Assembly: GCA_036522155.1 (NCBI GenBank)
Contig: DATDGI010000158.1
Span: forward strand, 1 to 64,000
Length of the DNA stretch: 64,000 bases
Direction: 5' to 3'
Origin: UBA9676 sp036522155
GTDB lineage: Bacteria; Actinomycetota; Actinomycetes; Streptosporangiales; Streptosporangiaceae
Numbering within the stretch: position 1 is the first letter of the stretch; every line of letters starts with the position of its first letter. Positions 1 to 8,031 of this stretch are shown here, one piece after another. Below the pieces are notes generated by a model. That model was given only the letters and a program-made list of their open reading frames with translations, did no database searches and had not been told where the DNA came from. The translations under genes and the position numbers were made by a program.

Positions 1-593
1 ATCACCACGCCGTCGGCGACCAGCCGGGTGACCAGGCCGGCGGTGAACGGCCGGCCCGCGCTGGGCATCTCCGCGCTGCCCGGCGACCGCGCGAACACGG
101 TCTGGTAGGCCGTCAGCGGCCACGCGCCGGGGACGTAGGAGTACCGGATCGGCCGCCCCTGCCGGTCCAGGTAGGCGCGGAAGCCACCGCCGGCCGCCGC
201 CGCGGCCACCCACATCCGGTCGGACGCCGGCTCGGGGTAGCGGCGCACCAGGGTCAGCGATCCGCCCATCGGGAGGGCGATCTCCTCACCCGCGGCCGCG
301 TCGGTCACCCGGCCGGTGCTGGCCGGGCTCTCCCGCAGCTCGATCAGCCAGGTCCCGTCCTGCAGCGGCGAGGACACATGCACGGTGACCGGCCGGCCGT
401 CCGCCCGGTGGCCGTCTACGGCCGCGGCAACGGTGGCCGAGGTGTTGACGACCAGCAGATCGCCCGCGGACAGGAACCCGGCCAGCTCCGCGAACCGGGC
501 GTGCCGGAAGCCATCGGGGGTGGCCACCAGCAGCTTGACCCCGTCCCTGGTCAGGCCCCGCTCCTCGGGTGGCCGGCTGGCGGCGGTGATCAT
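1..593 (-). CDS. queA: S-adenosylmethionine:tRNA ribosyltransferase-isomerase-like protein (3' end cut by window)
   Basis: Reading the minus strand from ATG at 593 gives about 197 residues before the window edge. The stretch YQTVFARSPGSAEMPSAGRP followed by FTAGLVTRLVADGVVI matches the core of QueA, the enzyme that moves the ribosyl part of SAM onto 7-aminomethyl-7-deazaguanine in tRNA to make epoxyqueuosine. The N-terminal RP...LLVVNTSATV pattern is also QueA-like. Its ATG overlaps the stop of the upstream SDR gene (ATGA, 590-593), so the two are probably co-translated. Actinomycete members are often divergent and need not act in queuosine synthesis; no other queuosine gene is in the window. 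The C-terminal part, with further active-site residues, is not visible. Confidence 0.8.
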   Translation of the reverse strand, partial: MITAASRPPEERGLTRDGVKLLVATPDGFRHARFAELAGFLSAGDLLVVNTSATVAAAVDGHRADGRPVTVHVSSPLQDGTWLIELRESPASTGRVTDAAAGEEIALPMGGSLTLVRRYPEPASDRMWVAAAAAGGGFRAYLDRQGRPIRYSYVPGAWPLTAYQTVFARSPGSAEMPSAGRPFTAGLVTRLVADGVV

Positions 594-1282
594 GGCGTCA
601 CCACCGGGGCGGCCAGGTCGCTCGCCCGGTAGCGGCCGCTGGGCGGCCGTTCGGCCAGCAGCCGCAGCAGCGCCGGCACCACGGTTTCCGGCTCCGGCCG
701 GTCGGAGATGTCCTCGCCGGGGAAGGCCTGCTGGTGCATGTCGGTCCGCATGTCACCGGGATCAAAGGCATAGCAGCGCAACGGCTGCTCCTCGGCCGCG
801 AGCACCGAGGTGAGCTGGTCCAGCGCAGCCTTGGCCGACCCGTAACCGCCCCAGCCCGGGTAGGCCTCGACGGCCGCGTCCGAGCTGATGTTCACGATGG
901 TGCCGGAGGCGGCGGTGAGCGGCCCGGCCAGCAACTGGATCAGCGCCAGCGGGGCGATGACGTCGGTGTCGTATACCCGGGCCAGCTCGTCGAGCGGGTA
1001 GTCGCGCAGGTACGGCTGGGGGCTGGGGCCGAGGCGGCTGGCGTTGTTGACCAGCAGGTCCAGCCGGCCGTGGCCGGCCACGGCCGCGGCCAGCCGGGCC
1101 CGGTGGCCGGGGTCGGTCACGTCGCCGGGAATGGCGGTGACGCCCGCCAGCCCGCGCAGGGCGGCGGTGAGATCGTCCGCCCGCCGGGCGTCGGCGACCA
1201 GCGTCCAGCCGCGCCCGGCGAGCGCGGTGGCGATGGCCCGGCCGAGCCCGCGGGACGCGCCCGTGATCAGGGCGATAGGCAT
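590..1282 (-). CDS. SDR family NAD(P)-dependent oxidoreductase
   Basis: A 230-residue classical short-chain dehydrogenase. The N-terminus shows the nucleotide-binding TGASRGLG (residues 7-14), then LVNNAS, a serine in NISSDAAVEA and the catalytic YGSAK. A longer start at 1309 exists, but the ATG at 1282 is preceded by AGGAGG at 5 nt and begins directly with the Rossmann strand, so it is preferred. The gene is divergent from soxR across a palindrome that resembles a SoxR box, so it may be redox-regulated. Its stop overlaps the start of the queA-like gene. The substrate cannot be inferred. Confidence 0.88.
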   Translation of the reverse strand: MPIALITGASRGLGRAIATALAGRGWTLVADARRADDLTAALRGLAGVTAIPGDVTDPGHRARLAAAVAGHGRLDLLVNNASRLGPSPQPYLRDYPLDELARVYDTDVIAPLALIQLLAGPLTAASGTIVNISSDAAVEAYPGWGGYGSAKAALDQLTSVLAAEEQPLRCYAFDPGDMRTDMHQQAFPGEDISDRPEPETVVPALLRLLAERPPSGRYRASDLAAPVVTP

Positions 1283-1322
1283 GGGTTCCTCCTGTGGTTT
1301 GCCGTCCATGCCATACTGATAG

Positions 1323-1343
1323 TTGAAGTTAACTTCAAGTCAA
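1323..1343 (-). promoter_or_regulatory. SoxR-box-like operator in the SDR promoter
   Basis: TTGAAGTTAACTTCAA at 1323-1338 is a perfect 16-bp palindrome in the soxR/SDR divergent spacer. On the minus strand a -35-like TTGACT (1343-1338) abuts it, and -10 candidates TATCAG or CAGTAT follow at 16 or 19 bp. A dyad between -35 and -10 is the geometry used by MerR-family activators, and the sequence is close to the known SoxR half-site CTCAAG..CTTGAG. Assignment to SoxR is inferred from adjacency and similarity. Confidence 0.7.
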
Positions 1344-1393
1344 GCCGGAGCCGGAGCCCGGGCCGCAGCCGGGTGCTCCGGCGGGAGGGCGCG

Positions 1394-1927
1394 ATGCACA
1401 CCAACGACCCGCTGACGGTGGGCGAGATAGCCCGGCGCAGCGGGTTCGCCGAGTCCGCCGTCCGCTACTACGAGCGGCTCGGCCTGCTGCCCGCCACCCG
1501 GACCGCGGGCGGCCAGCGCCGGTTCGAGCGCAATACGCTGCGCCGGCTGGCCTTCATCCGCGCCGCCAGCAACGTCGGGCTCAGCCTGGACGAGATCGCG
1601 GCGGCGCTCGCCTCGCTGCCCGCCGGGCGGACCCCGACCCGTTCCGACTGGTCGCGGCTGTCCCGCGGCTGGCGGCATCGGCTGGACGACCAGATCGCCG
1701 CGCTGGTCGCGCTGCGGGACGGCCTCGACTCGTGCATCGGCTGCGGCTGCCTGTCGCTGCAGCGCTGCGCCATCTCCAACCCCAGCGACGAGGCCCGGGC
1801 CGGCGGCCCGGGTGCGGCCTACCTGCCCGCCGGGCTGCGCCGCGGCGACGGGCGCCTGGCCGGCCCGCCGGCGCGGGCGGGCCGGGTCCGGCGGTCCCGC
1901 CCGGTCGCCCGGTCCGGCGGTGGCTGA
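1394..1927 (+). CDS. soxR: Redox-sensitive MerR-family regulator SoxR
   Basis: 177 residues from ATG 1394 (GGGAGGG just upstream). The N-terminal MerR winged helix is clear (LTVGEIARRSGFAESAVRYYERLGLL), followed by the dimerisation helix. Near residues 114-125 lies CIGCGC...C with spacing C-x2-C-x-C-x5-C, the [2Fe-2S] ligand set specific to SoxR. SoxR senses redox-cycling compounds by oxidation of this cluster. The protein is longer than E. coli SoxR (about 154 residues): the last 45 or so residues are Gly/Arg/Pro-rich low complexity and may be a loosely conserved tail. The likely target is the divergent SDR. In actinomycetes SoxR usually controls small-molecule redox enzymes rather than soxS. 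Confidence 0.93.
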   Translation: MHTNDPLTVGEIARRSGFAESAVRYYERLGLLPATRTAGGQRRFERNTLRRLAFIRAASNVGLSLDEIAAALASLPAGRTPTRSDWSRLSRGWRHRLDDQIAALVALRDGLDSCIGCGCLSLQRCAISNPSDEARAGGPGAAYLPAGLRRGDGRLAGPPARAGRVRRSRPVARSGGG

Positions 1928-1964
1928 CCAGTTACCCTGGCCGGGTCGCCGGGAGGGCCAGATC

Positions 1965-2480
1965 ATGCTCGTGTCCAGCTACATCACACCCAAGGCCAGC
2001 AAGGGCCAGCCAAGCGCGATCGAGGGCCGCGGGATCGTCGCGGTCGCGCCGATCGCCCGGGACGAAATCGTCGCGATCAAGGGCGGCCACATCGTGGACA
2101 CGGCCACCCTGCACACGCTGCCGGAGCGTCTGCAGAACTCCGATGTGCAGATCGCCGACGGCTTTCACCTGGTGGCCCTGGACGAGGCCGAGTACGAGCC
2201 GGTCATGCTGTTCATCAACCATTCGTGCGAGCCGAACGTCGGCTTCGCCGGCAACGTGATCCTGGTCGCCATGCGTGACATCGGCCCGGGCGAGGAACTG
2301 ACCACCGACTACGCGCTGTTCGACGACTACGACGGCACCATGGACTGCCACTGCGGCACGGCCTCCTGCCGCAGCACGATCAGCGGCCGCGACTGGCAGC
2401 GCCCCGAACTGCAGCGCCGGTACGGGCCCTACTTCTCCTGGTACCTGCAGCGCCGCTGGACCGCGGGACCGGCCCGATGA
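1965..2480 (+). CDS. SET-domain protein (putative lysine methyltransferase)
   Basis: 171 residues from ATG 1965, with GGGAGGG at 1951-1957 as ribosome-binding site. It has the SET-domain signatures INHSCEPN (SAM/lysine channel) and GEELTTDYA (catalytic Tyr region), then a post-SET-like cysteine cluster CHCGTASC that could bind zinc. The N-terminal GRGIVAVAPIARDEIV is the usual SET-N strand. SET proteins are protein lysine methyltransferases; bacterial substrates are mostly unknown. The stop codon overlaps the start of the next SDR gene (ATGA, 2477-2480), implying co-expression. Confidence 0.85.
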   Translation: MLVSSYITPKASKGQPSAIEGRGIVAVAPIARDEIVAIKGGHIVDTATLHTLPERLQNSDVQIADGFHLVALDEAEYEPVMLFINHSCEPNVGFAGNVILVAMRDIGPGEELTTDYALFDDYDGTMDCHCGTASCRSTISGRDWQRPELQRRYGPYFSWYLQRRWTAGPAR

Positions 2481-3271
2481 CGGCGGGTGACGGCCGTGGC
2501 CGGCCCGGCGGGCCGGACCCGGTGAGCGGGCGGGCGGTCCTGGTCACCGGCGCGTCCCGGGGGATCGGCCGGGCCATCGCCGAGGCGTTCGCCGGGCAGG
2601 GCGACCGGGTCGCGGTCCACTACGGGCGCTCGGCGGAGCAGGCCGCCGCGGTGCTGGCGGGCCTGCCCGGCCGTGGTCACCTGCTGGTACAGGCCGACCT
2701 CACAGATCCACGGGCGGCCCGGCAGATGGTGGACCGGGCCCGCGCCGCCCTCGGCGGATTGGATGTGCTGGTCAACAACGCGGGCGTGTTCACCGCCCAC
2801 CCGATCACCGATGTCTCCTACGAGCAGTGGCAGGCGGCCTGGCAGCAGACCCTCGCGGTCAACCTGACCGGCGCCGCCAACGTGACCTGGTGCGCGGTCC
2901 AGCACATGATCGCTGGCGGCGGCGGCCGGATCATCAACGTCTCCTCCCGCGGGGCGTTCCGCGGCGAGCCGGGCCAGCCCGCCTACGGGGCCAGCAAGGC
3001 GGGCCTGAACGCGTTCGGCCAGTCGCTGGCGATCGCGCTGGCCCCGCACCGGATCGCGGTCGCCACCGTGGCGCCGGGTTTCGTGGACACCGACATGGCG
3101 GCCAGTCATCTCGCCGGGCCAGCGGGCGACCGGATCCGCGCGCAGAGCCCGTTCGGCCGGGTCGCCCGCCCGGACGAGGTCGCCGCCGCCGTGGTCTATC
3201 TGGCCGCGGCCGGGTCCGAATGGGCGAGCGGCACCATCCTGGATCTCAACGGCGCCTCCTACCTGCGCTGA
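2477..3271 (+). CDS. SDR family oxidoreductase (FabG-like)
   Basis: 264-residue classical SDR. TGASRGIG lies near residue 24, followed by LVNNAG, the serine strand INVSS, the catalytic YGASK and the PGFVDTDMA loop. It looks like a 3-oxoacyl-ACP-reductase-type enzyme, but general SDRs share these motifs. The first 15 or so residues are a low-complexity extension before the Rossmann strand. The start is fixed by the ATGA overlap with the SET gene. It ends in a palindrome shared with the convergent DUF2182 gene. Confidence 0.88.
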   Translation: MTAGDGRGRPGGPDPVSGRAVLVTGASRGIGRAIAEAFAGQGDRVAVHYGRSAEQAAAVLAGLPGRGHLLVQADLTDPRAARQMVDRARAALGGLDVLVNNAGVFTAHPITDVSYEQWQAAWQQTLAVNLTGAANVTWCAVQHMIAGGGGRIINVSSRGAFRGEPGQPAYGASKAGLNAFGQSLAIALAPHRIAVATVAPGFVDTDMAASHLAGPAGDRIRAQSPFGRVARPDEVAAAVVYLAAAGSEWASGTILDLNGASYLR

Positions 3272-3308
3272 CCCGCCCGCCGCCGGGCGGAGGCGCCCGC
3301 CGGGTCAG
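3268..3308. terminator. Convergent hairpin between SDR and DUF2182 genes
   Basis: CTGACCC (3268-3274) pairs with GGGTCAG (3302-3308), and inside lies a further GC stem CGGGCG/CGCCCG. Both stop codons of the converging genes are part of the outer arm. The symmetry suits a bidirectional, U-tract-free terminator of the kind common in GC-rich actinomycetes. Confidence 0.5.
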
Positions 3309-4114
3309 CGCAGCAGGCCGGCGGTGGCGAGCACGGCCAGCGCGCCGAACGCGCACGCCACGGCGGTGAACCTGGTCATCGCGCGGGGCCCCGGCGCCAG
3401 CCGCTCGGCGGTGACCGCCCCGGCCAGCCCGGCCATCCACAGGAGCTGCCCGGCGGGCGCGGCCACCATCACCAGCATCAGGCACCAGCACGAGCCGAGG
3501 CAGGCAGCGCCGTTGCGAAGGCCAAAACGCAGCGAACCCCACTCGGCCCGCCACCCGCGCGGCGGCAGCGGCACGGACCGGTGGCAGGCGCGCAGGCAGC
3601 GCCGTTTGGCCGGACTCAGCTGCCAGGCGGCCGCCGCGGCCAGCACGGCGGCGAGCGCGGCCGGGCCGGGGATGCGCGGCAGCGCGGCGGCCGCCAGGGC
3701 CAGCACGCCGAACCCCGCCCACACCGCCAGGTAGGCCGCCGCGAACTCGGTCATCGCGCGCGCGCGCCGCCAGCGCAGGCTGTTCAGCCCGGTGTGCCTG
3801 ATCCCGGCCAGGGCGGCCGGGCCCATCATCGCCACCGTCATCAGCAGCCAGCCGGGCACGCCGCCGGCGGCGGCCGCCCACGGGCCGGCCGCAGCCGGGC
3901 GGGCCGGGCCCATGCCGGGCATCCCGGCCATGCCCGCGGCCGGGCCGCCCAGCGCGGGCCAGGCGGCACCGGCCAGCAGCATGAGCCACGCGGCCGACAC
4001 CACCACCGCGGCGGGCAGTTCCGGGTGGCGCAGCAGCAGCCGCCGCCCCGGCGCCCGGAACTGGCGGGCGGCCGGCTGCGGTGGCCGGGCCAGGGCCGCG
4101 CCGGTCACCGCCAT
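3305..4114 (-). CDS. DUF2182 family predicted metal-binding membrane protein
   Basis: 269 residues with about six hydrophobic segments. Diagnostic features are WLLMTVAMMGPAAL, QLSPAKRRCLRACHRS and GAACLGSCWCLMLVMV: repeated Met- and Cys-rich membrane motifs typical of DUF2182 (predicted metal-binding integral membrane protein). An early loop is rich in Met and Gly (MAGMPGMGP). Its ATG shares one base with the tyrosinase stop (TGATG at 4112-4116), so the two are translationally coupled. Since tyrosinase needs copper, a role in copper handling is attractive but only inferred. Biochemical function of the family is not established. Confidence 0.82.
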   Translation of the reverse strand: MAVTGAALARPPQPAARQFRAPGRRLLLRHPELPAAVVVSAAWLMLLAGAAWPALGGPAAGMAGMPGMGPARPAAAGPWAAAAGGVPGWLLMTVAMMGPAALAGIRHTGLNSLRWRRARAMTEFAAAYLAVWAGFGVLALAAAALPRIPGPAALAAVLAAAAAWQLSPAKRRCLRACHRSVPLPPRGWRAEWGSLRFGLRNGAACLGSCWCLMLVMVAAPAGQLLWMAGLAGAVTAERLAPGPRAMTRFTAVACAFGALAVLATAGLLR

Positions 4115-5622
4115 CAGGCGTAGAAGACGCTGATCCGGCCGATGGTGATCGGCAGGTCGGGATGGGCGGTGGCCGCCAGCTCGGCGGCCAGCTCCGGCTG
4201 GCCGGGCGGCGGCTCCAGGGTGATCGGCGCCAGCGTCACCATGAGCTGGTGGCCGTCCTGCCAGCTGCCGTCGGCGGCGAGCTGGTCGAGCAGGCCGGTG
4301 ATCTCCAGCGAGGCGCGCAGCCCGTGCGGCTGCTGGTCACCACGCGGGTTGCTGGCGCGCTCGACGCCGAACAGCGAGATGTTGCCCACGTGGTGGGCGG
4401 CCAGGTCGGCATCGCCCGGCTGGTCCGGCAGGTTCACGAACACGCCGTACACCTGGCCCGGATTCCGGGCGGCCTCGATGTCCTCGAAGTCGAGGAACGC
4501 CCGGTGCTGGGCGGGCTGGGCGGCGGCCGCCAGCGCCGCGGCCCGGTCGTCGATCGTGACCGGCACGGTCACGGCGCTGCCCACCAGCTGGACCGGCTGC
4601 GTGGTCGCGCCGAGCAGCTGGCGGACGGCGGGCTCGCCGGTGTCCGGAAGCGGCGCCGCCGGGCGGGCGGGCCAGGGTGATGGCCAGGCCATGGCTGCTC
4701 CCTCCTGCGCGCCCGGCGGCAGGCCCGGAGCGGCGGGCGCGCCCGGCGCGGGCGGCGGGGCCGGGGACGGTGGCGGCGCCGGAGCCGGGGCCTGCGCGGC
4801 CGGCTGGACGTAGCTGTAGCCGAGCGTGCTGATGTTCTTCACGTGCGCGCAGGTGAGCGCGGCCGCCTTGCCGTTGGCATCGATGAAGCTGAACGACTGC
4901 GCCGTCCACCTCTTGTCGGTGGGGTCGGTGTGGTGCTGGGACCACTGCCACCACAGCCGGTCGATGTTGGCGTGGTGCAGCCAGAAGATCGGATCCTGGG
5001 CGGCGGTGTCCGGGTCACCCATCAGGCCGCCGATGCTGTCGTGCACCGCGTTGTGGGGGGTCATCTCGAGCTGCCCGTACTGGGCCCAGAACTGGCCCAG
5101 GGCGGGGGTGATGCCGCCGCCGAACTCGGTGTCGCCGGTGAACGAGGGCCGGGCCAGCGCCTTGGCCGCGGAGGTGACCAGCGGCCGCAGCCCGGCGCCT
5201 GCGTTGATGCCGGGGTTGCGTTCGGCCACGTACAGCGCGTTGTGGGTGCCGTCGGCGCTGGTGGGGGCGCGGAACGCGGTGGGCAGGCTGTTGTGGCCGC
5301 CGCCGCCGTCGTAGTTCCAGTACGGCAGAGCCCAGTTGGCCGGCCCGCCGTCGGCGATGACCTGCGCCCGCACGATCCGCTCGAAGTAGTACAGGTACAT
5401 CCGGTGCCAGGCGAGGAAGAACCAGGTGCCGTGCCGGCACTGGTTGGCATAGGCGGGCGGGGACGCGGCGATGCTGCCGTGGATGGCGGCCTGGTAGGCC
5501 CAGCTGGCCGGGTGGTTCGCCGGTTTGGCCTGCATGGCGGCGACCGCCTTGCGGTAGGCGGTGACGATCGGGTCGCCGGCGGCCAGGGTCCAGATGTCGG
5601 CCCGAACGAATGCCTCAGCCAT
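4114..5622 (-). CDS. Tyrosinase family type-3 copper protein with C-terminal beta domain
   Basis: 502 residues from ATG 5622 (G-rich site upstream; a GTG at 5646 would add eight residues). The catalytic domain occupies residues 1 to about 270. CuA ligands are His48, His64 and His73 (in CRHGTWFFLAWHRMYLYYFE), and CuB ligands are His190, His194 and His216/217 (HNAVHD and DPIFWLHHANIDRLWW). Cys62 sits two before His64, the position of the Cys-His thioether in fungal and plant enzymes. A Pro/Ala linker of about 60 residues then leads to a C-terminal domain (TTQPVQLVGSAVTVPVTID ... ISVFYA) like the shielding domain of polyphenol oxidases. No signal peptide is visible. Likely reaction: oxidation of phenols or o-diphenols. 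Confidence 0.93.
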   Translation of the reverse strand: MAEAFVRADIWTLAAGDPIVTAYRKAVAAMQAKPANHPASWAYQAAIHGSIAASPPAYANQCRHGTWFFLAWHRMYLYYFERIVRAQVIADGGPANWALPYWNYDGGGGHNSLPTAFRAPTSADGTHNALYVAERNPGINAGAGLRPLVTSAAKALARPSFTGDTEFGGGITPALGQFWAQYGQLEMTPHNAVHDSIGGLMGDPDTAAQDPIFWLHHANIDRLWWQWSQHHTDPTDKRWTAQSFSFIDANGKAAALTCAHVKNISTLGYSYVQPAAQAPAPAPPPSPAPPPAPGAPAAPGLPPGAQEGAAMAWPSPWPARPAAPLPDTGEPAVRQLLGATTQPVQLVGSAVTVPVTIDDRAAALAAAAQPAQHRAFLDFEDIEAARNPGQVYGVFVNLPDQPGDADLAAHHVGNISLFGVERASNPRGDQQPHGLRASLEITGLLDQLAADGSWQDGHQLMVTLAPITLEPPPGQPELAAELAATAHPDLPITIGRISVFYA

Positions 5623-5707
5623 TGCCCAGCCCCCCAAGGTCGCCACGGTCCGGCTCAGCGTAATCCCGGCGCGGGAAGGGCGTCGAGGACCGGCCGCGCC
5701 GGTGTCG

Positions 5708-6244
5708 TCAGCCGCCGGGCCCGCGGGCGGGCCGGGCGCCGGCCGCGTGCCGCCGGGCCAATTCCCGGTAGATCCCGGGGTTGGACTCCACCCACTGCTT
5801 CGCCCCGCCGCTGACCTCGCGGACGATCCGGGCCGGCACCCCGGCGGCGAGCATGCCGTCGGGGACGGTCATCCCCGGCGGCACCGTGCACCCGGCCGCG
5901 ACCAGGGCGTGGCGGCCGACGACCGCCCCGTCGAGCACGGTGGCGCCGTTGCCGATCAGCGCCTCGAAGCCGATCACGGCCCCGTGGACCACGCACAGGT
6001 GGCCGACGGTGGCCCCCTCCCCGACCTCGGTCACCGGATCGGCGCCGCCGTGCAGGACCGAGCCGTCCTGGACATTGGCACCCCGGCGGACGATGATCCG
6101 GCCGAAATCGGCCCGCAGCACGGCCCCGTACCAGATCGATGCCTCCGCCTCTACCTGCACGTCGCCGACCAGGGTGGCGGTGGGCGCGATCCAGGCGGCC
6201 GGGCTGACGGCGGGCGCGCGGCCCTCGAACTCAAACAGCGGCAT
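5708..6244 (-). CDS. Gamma-carbonic-anhydrase-like left-handed beta-helix protein
   Basis: 178 residues built almost entirely of hexapeptide repeats (for example VGDVQV, IGNGAT, VGRHAL). The family histidines are in place: SVLHGG and VGHLCVVHG, where gamma-class carbonic anhydrases bind zinc in trimers. Many members of this YrdA/PaaY-type family have weak or no carbonic anhydrase activity. The C-terminus GVPARIVREVSG...WV is typical of the family. The start at 6244 (MPLFEFEG) is chosen by family N-terminus; ATG 6259 is possible. It stands apart from the tyrosinase pair by about 85 bp. Confidence 0.87.
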   Translation of the reverse strand: MPLFEFEGRAPAVSPAAWIAPTATLVGDVQVEAEASIWYGAVLRADFGRIIVRRGANVQDGSVLHGGADPVTEVGEGATVGHLCVVHGAVIGFEALIGNGATVLDGAVVGRHALVAAGCTVPPGMTVPDGMLAAGVPARIVREVSGGAKQWVESNPGIYRELARRHAAGARPARGPGG

Positions 6245-6363
6245 CCGCCCATGATGCACCTGCCGGTGCTCACACCGAACTCACACACAATCCGCGCAGT
6301 GCCCCCAGATGGGCCGCCGATGATGCTGCGGAAGGGTCAGCCGGGCGACGATGGGACGACGGC

Positions 6364-6870
6364 ATGGGTGACGGCACCGGGGGCAGCCATGGCCGGCGGG
6401 GCCGCCTGGTGCCGGTGCTGGCCACCGTGCTGACCGGGACCGCGCTGCTGGCGTCGTGCGGCGGCGGGCCGGCCCCGGCCGGGACCACCGCCTTCCAGCA
6501 GGCGCAGGCCTATGCCCGGTGCATGCGGGCGCACGGGGAGCCGCGCTGGCCCAGCCCGGACAGCCAGGGCCAGTTCCTGATCGCCGGGAAGGGCCAGATC
6601 GCCATGGGCACCCGGCTGCTGACCGCCAGCCAGGCTTGCCAGCATCTGCTGCTGGCTGGCGGGCAGCTGCTCACGGCCCAGGTGCGGCGGGCGCTCAGCC
6701 GGGCCCAGAACTTTGCCGCCTGCATGCGCAGGCACGGGATCGCGGACTTCCCCGGGCCCGTGGTCAACTCCCAGGGCGTGATTATCCGCGGGGCGGCTGG
6801 CTACGGCCTCAGCTCGGCCCGGCTTCGCTCGGCGGGCCAGATTTGCCAGTCACTTCTGCCAGGGCGGTGA
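6364..6870 (+). CDS. Small secreted lipoprotein preceding an ABC efflux set
   Basis: 168 residues. A twin-basic N-terminus, hydrophobic stretch and lipobox LLASC (Cys about residue 32) predict a lipoprotein. The mature part has two related units, each with a CMRxHG motif (YARCMRAHGEPRWP and FAACMRRHGIADFP) and a further Cys near QACQHLL and QICQSLL, so it looks like an internal duplication with paired cysteines. Proteins of this type commonly precede adaptor/ABC genes in actinomycetes, but their function is unknown to me. Only 3 bp separate it from the adaptor gene. Confidence 0.75.
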   Translation: MGDGTGGSHGRRGRLVPVLATVLTGTALLASCGGGPAPAGTTAFQQAQAYARCMRAHGEPRWPSPDSQGQFLIAGKGQIAMGTRLLTASQACQHLLLAGGQLLTAQVRRALSRAQNFAACMRRHGIADFPGPVVNSQGVIIRGAAGYGLSSARLRSAGQICQSLLPGR

Positions 6871-6873
6871 GGG

Positions 6874-8031
6874 ATGAGCAGCACGGTTTCTTCCGGGCAG
6901 GCGGCCGGGACGGGCCGATCCGGGCAGCCGGGGCACCGGCGGCGCGCCGGGCGCTGGTGGCTGGTGGCCGTGGTGCTGGTGGTGGTGGCCGGCGTGGTGG
7001 GGGCCGCGGTGGCGGGCGCGTTCGGCACCGGCTCGCCGGGCAGCGGGTCGCCGGTCACCGGCTACCGGACCTCGACCGCTCCGGTGCAGCGGCGGACCCT
7101 GGTGGCGCAGATGACGGTGAATGCGACGCTCGGGGACAGCGGCTCCTACAGCGTGGTCAACCAGGCCGCGGGGACGCTCACGTCGCTGCCCGCGGTGGGC
7201 CAGATCGTGTCCCAGGGCCAGGTGCTCTACCAGGTCAGCGGCAGCCCGGTGGTGCTGCTGAAGGGCACCGTGCCCGCCTACCGGGATCTGTCCGAGGGAG
7301 TGACGCCCGGGCCGGACGTAACCGAGCTCAACGCCGACCTGGTGAGGCTGGGCTACGCCACCCGGGCGCTGCTGGGGCCACGGTCGGGCTGGGATGTCTA
7401 CAGCGCCGAGACCGCGTACGCGGTGGAGCTCCTGCAGACCGCGCTGGGGATCACCAGCCCCACTGGCAGCCTGGCCCTGGGGGATGCGGTGTTCCTCCCG
7501 GTCAGCTCGGTGAAGGTGACCGCTCTGTCCACCGGGGTGGCGCTGGGCACGGCGGCCACGCCGGCGGCCGCGGTGCTGACCGTCACCTCGACCGTGCCGG
7601 TCGTCACCATCAAGCTGGACTCCGCTGACCAGGGCGAGGTGAAGGCGGGCGACAAGGTGACCATCACCCTGCCGAACGGGCAGGGGACGCCCGGCGTGAT
7701 TGCCTCGGTGGGCACGGTCGCCACCAGCGGCTCCAGCGGGTCCACCATCACCGTGCTGGTCGCGCTCACCGACCCGAAGGCGGCCGGCCAGCTTGACCAG
7801 GCGCCGGTGACGGTCTCGATCACCACCGGCGGGGTGAGCAACGTGCTGGTGGTGCCGGTGGCCGCACTGCTGGCCCGGGCCAGCGGCGGGTACGCGGTGG
7901 AGGTGACCGGGCCCGGTGGGCACCACCTGGTGCGGGTGAACGTGGGCATGTTCGACGACGCCGCGGGCGTGGTCCAGGTGTCCGGCGCCGGGCTGGCGGC
8001 CGGCCAGCGTGTCGTGGTGCCGCAGATATGA
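6874..8031 (+). CDS. Efflux periplasmic-adaptor-type protein with peptidoglycan-binding-like segment
   Basis: 385 residues. One N-terminal membrane segment ([23 protein letters not shown], residues 28-50) is followed by an extracellular domain. A biotinyl-lipoyl-like hairpin ([22 protein letters not shown]) and C-terminal beta-barrel segments ([26 protein letters not shown]) resemble HlyD/MacA adaptors. The part around residues 130-190 ([14 protein letters not shown]...[17 protein letters not shown]) is PG_binding_1-like. With the next two genes it would form a MacAB-like exporter. The stop overlaps the ATPase start (ATGA at 8028). Confidence 0.82.
   Translation: MSSTVSSGQAAGTGRSGQPGHRRRAGRWWLVAVVLVVVAGVVGAAVAGAFGTGSPGSGSPVTGYRTSTAPVQRRTLVAQMTVNATLGDSGSYSVVNQAAGTLTSLPAVGQIVSQGQVLYQVSGSPVVLLKGTVPAYRDLSEGVTPGPDVTELNADLVRLGYATRALLGPRSGWDVYSAETAYAVELLQTALGITSPTGSLALGDAVFLPVSSVKVTALSTGVALGTAATPAAAVLTVTSTVPVVTIKLDSADQGEVKAGDKVTITLPNGQGTPGVIASVGTVATSGSSGSTITVLVALTDPKAAGQLDQAPVTVSITTGGVSNVLVVPVAALLARASGGYAVEVTGPGGHHLVRVNVGMFDDAAGVVQVSGAGLAAGQRVVVPQI

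Noticed and set aside
734..1393. Long N-terminal extension of SoxR (start at 734)
   Set aside because: It is antisense to the SDR gene and crosses the operator; the MerR domain starts cleanly at ATG 1394 with a ribosome-binding site.
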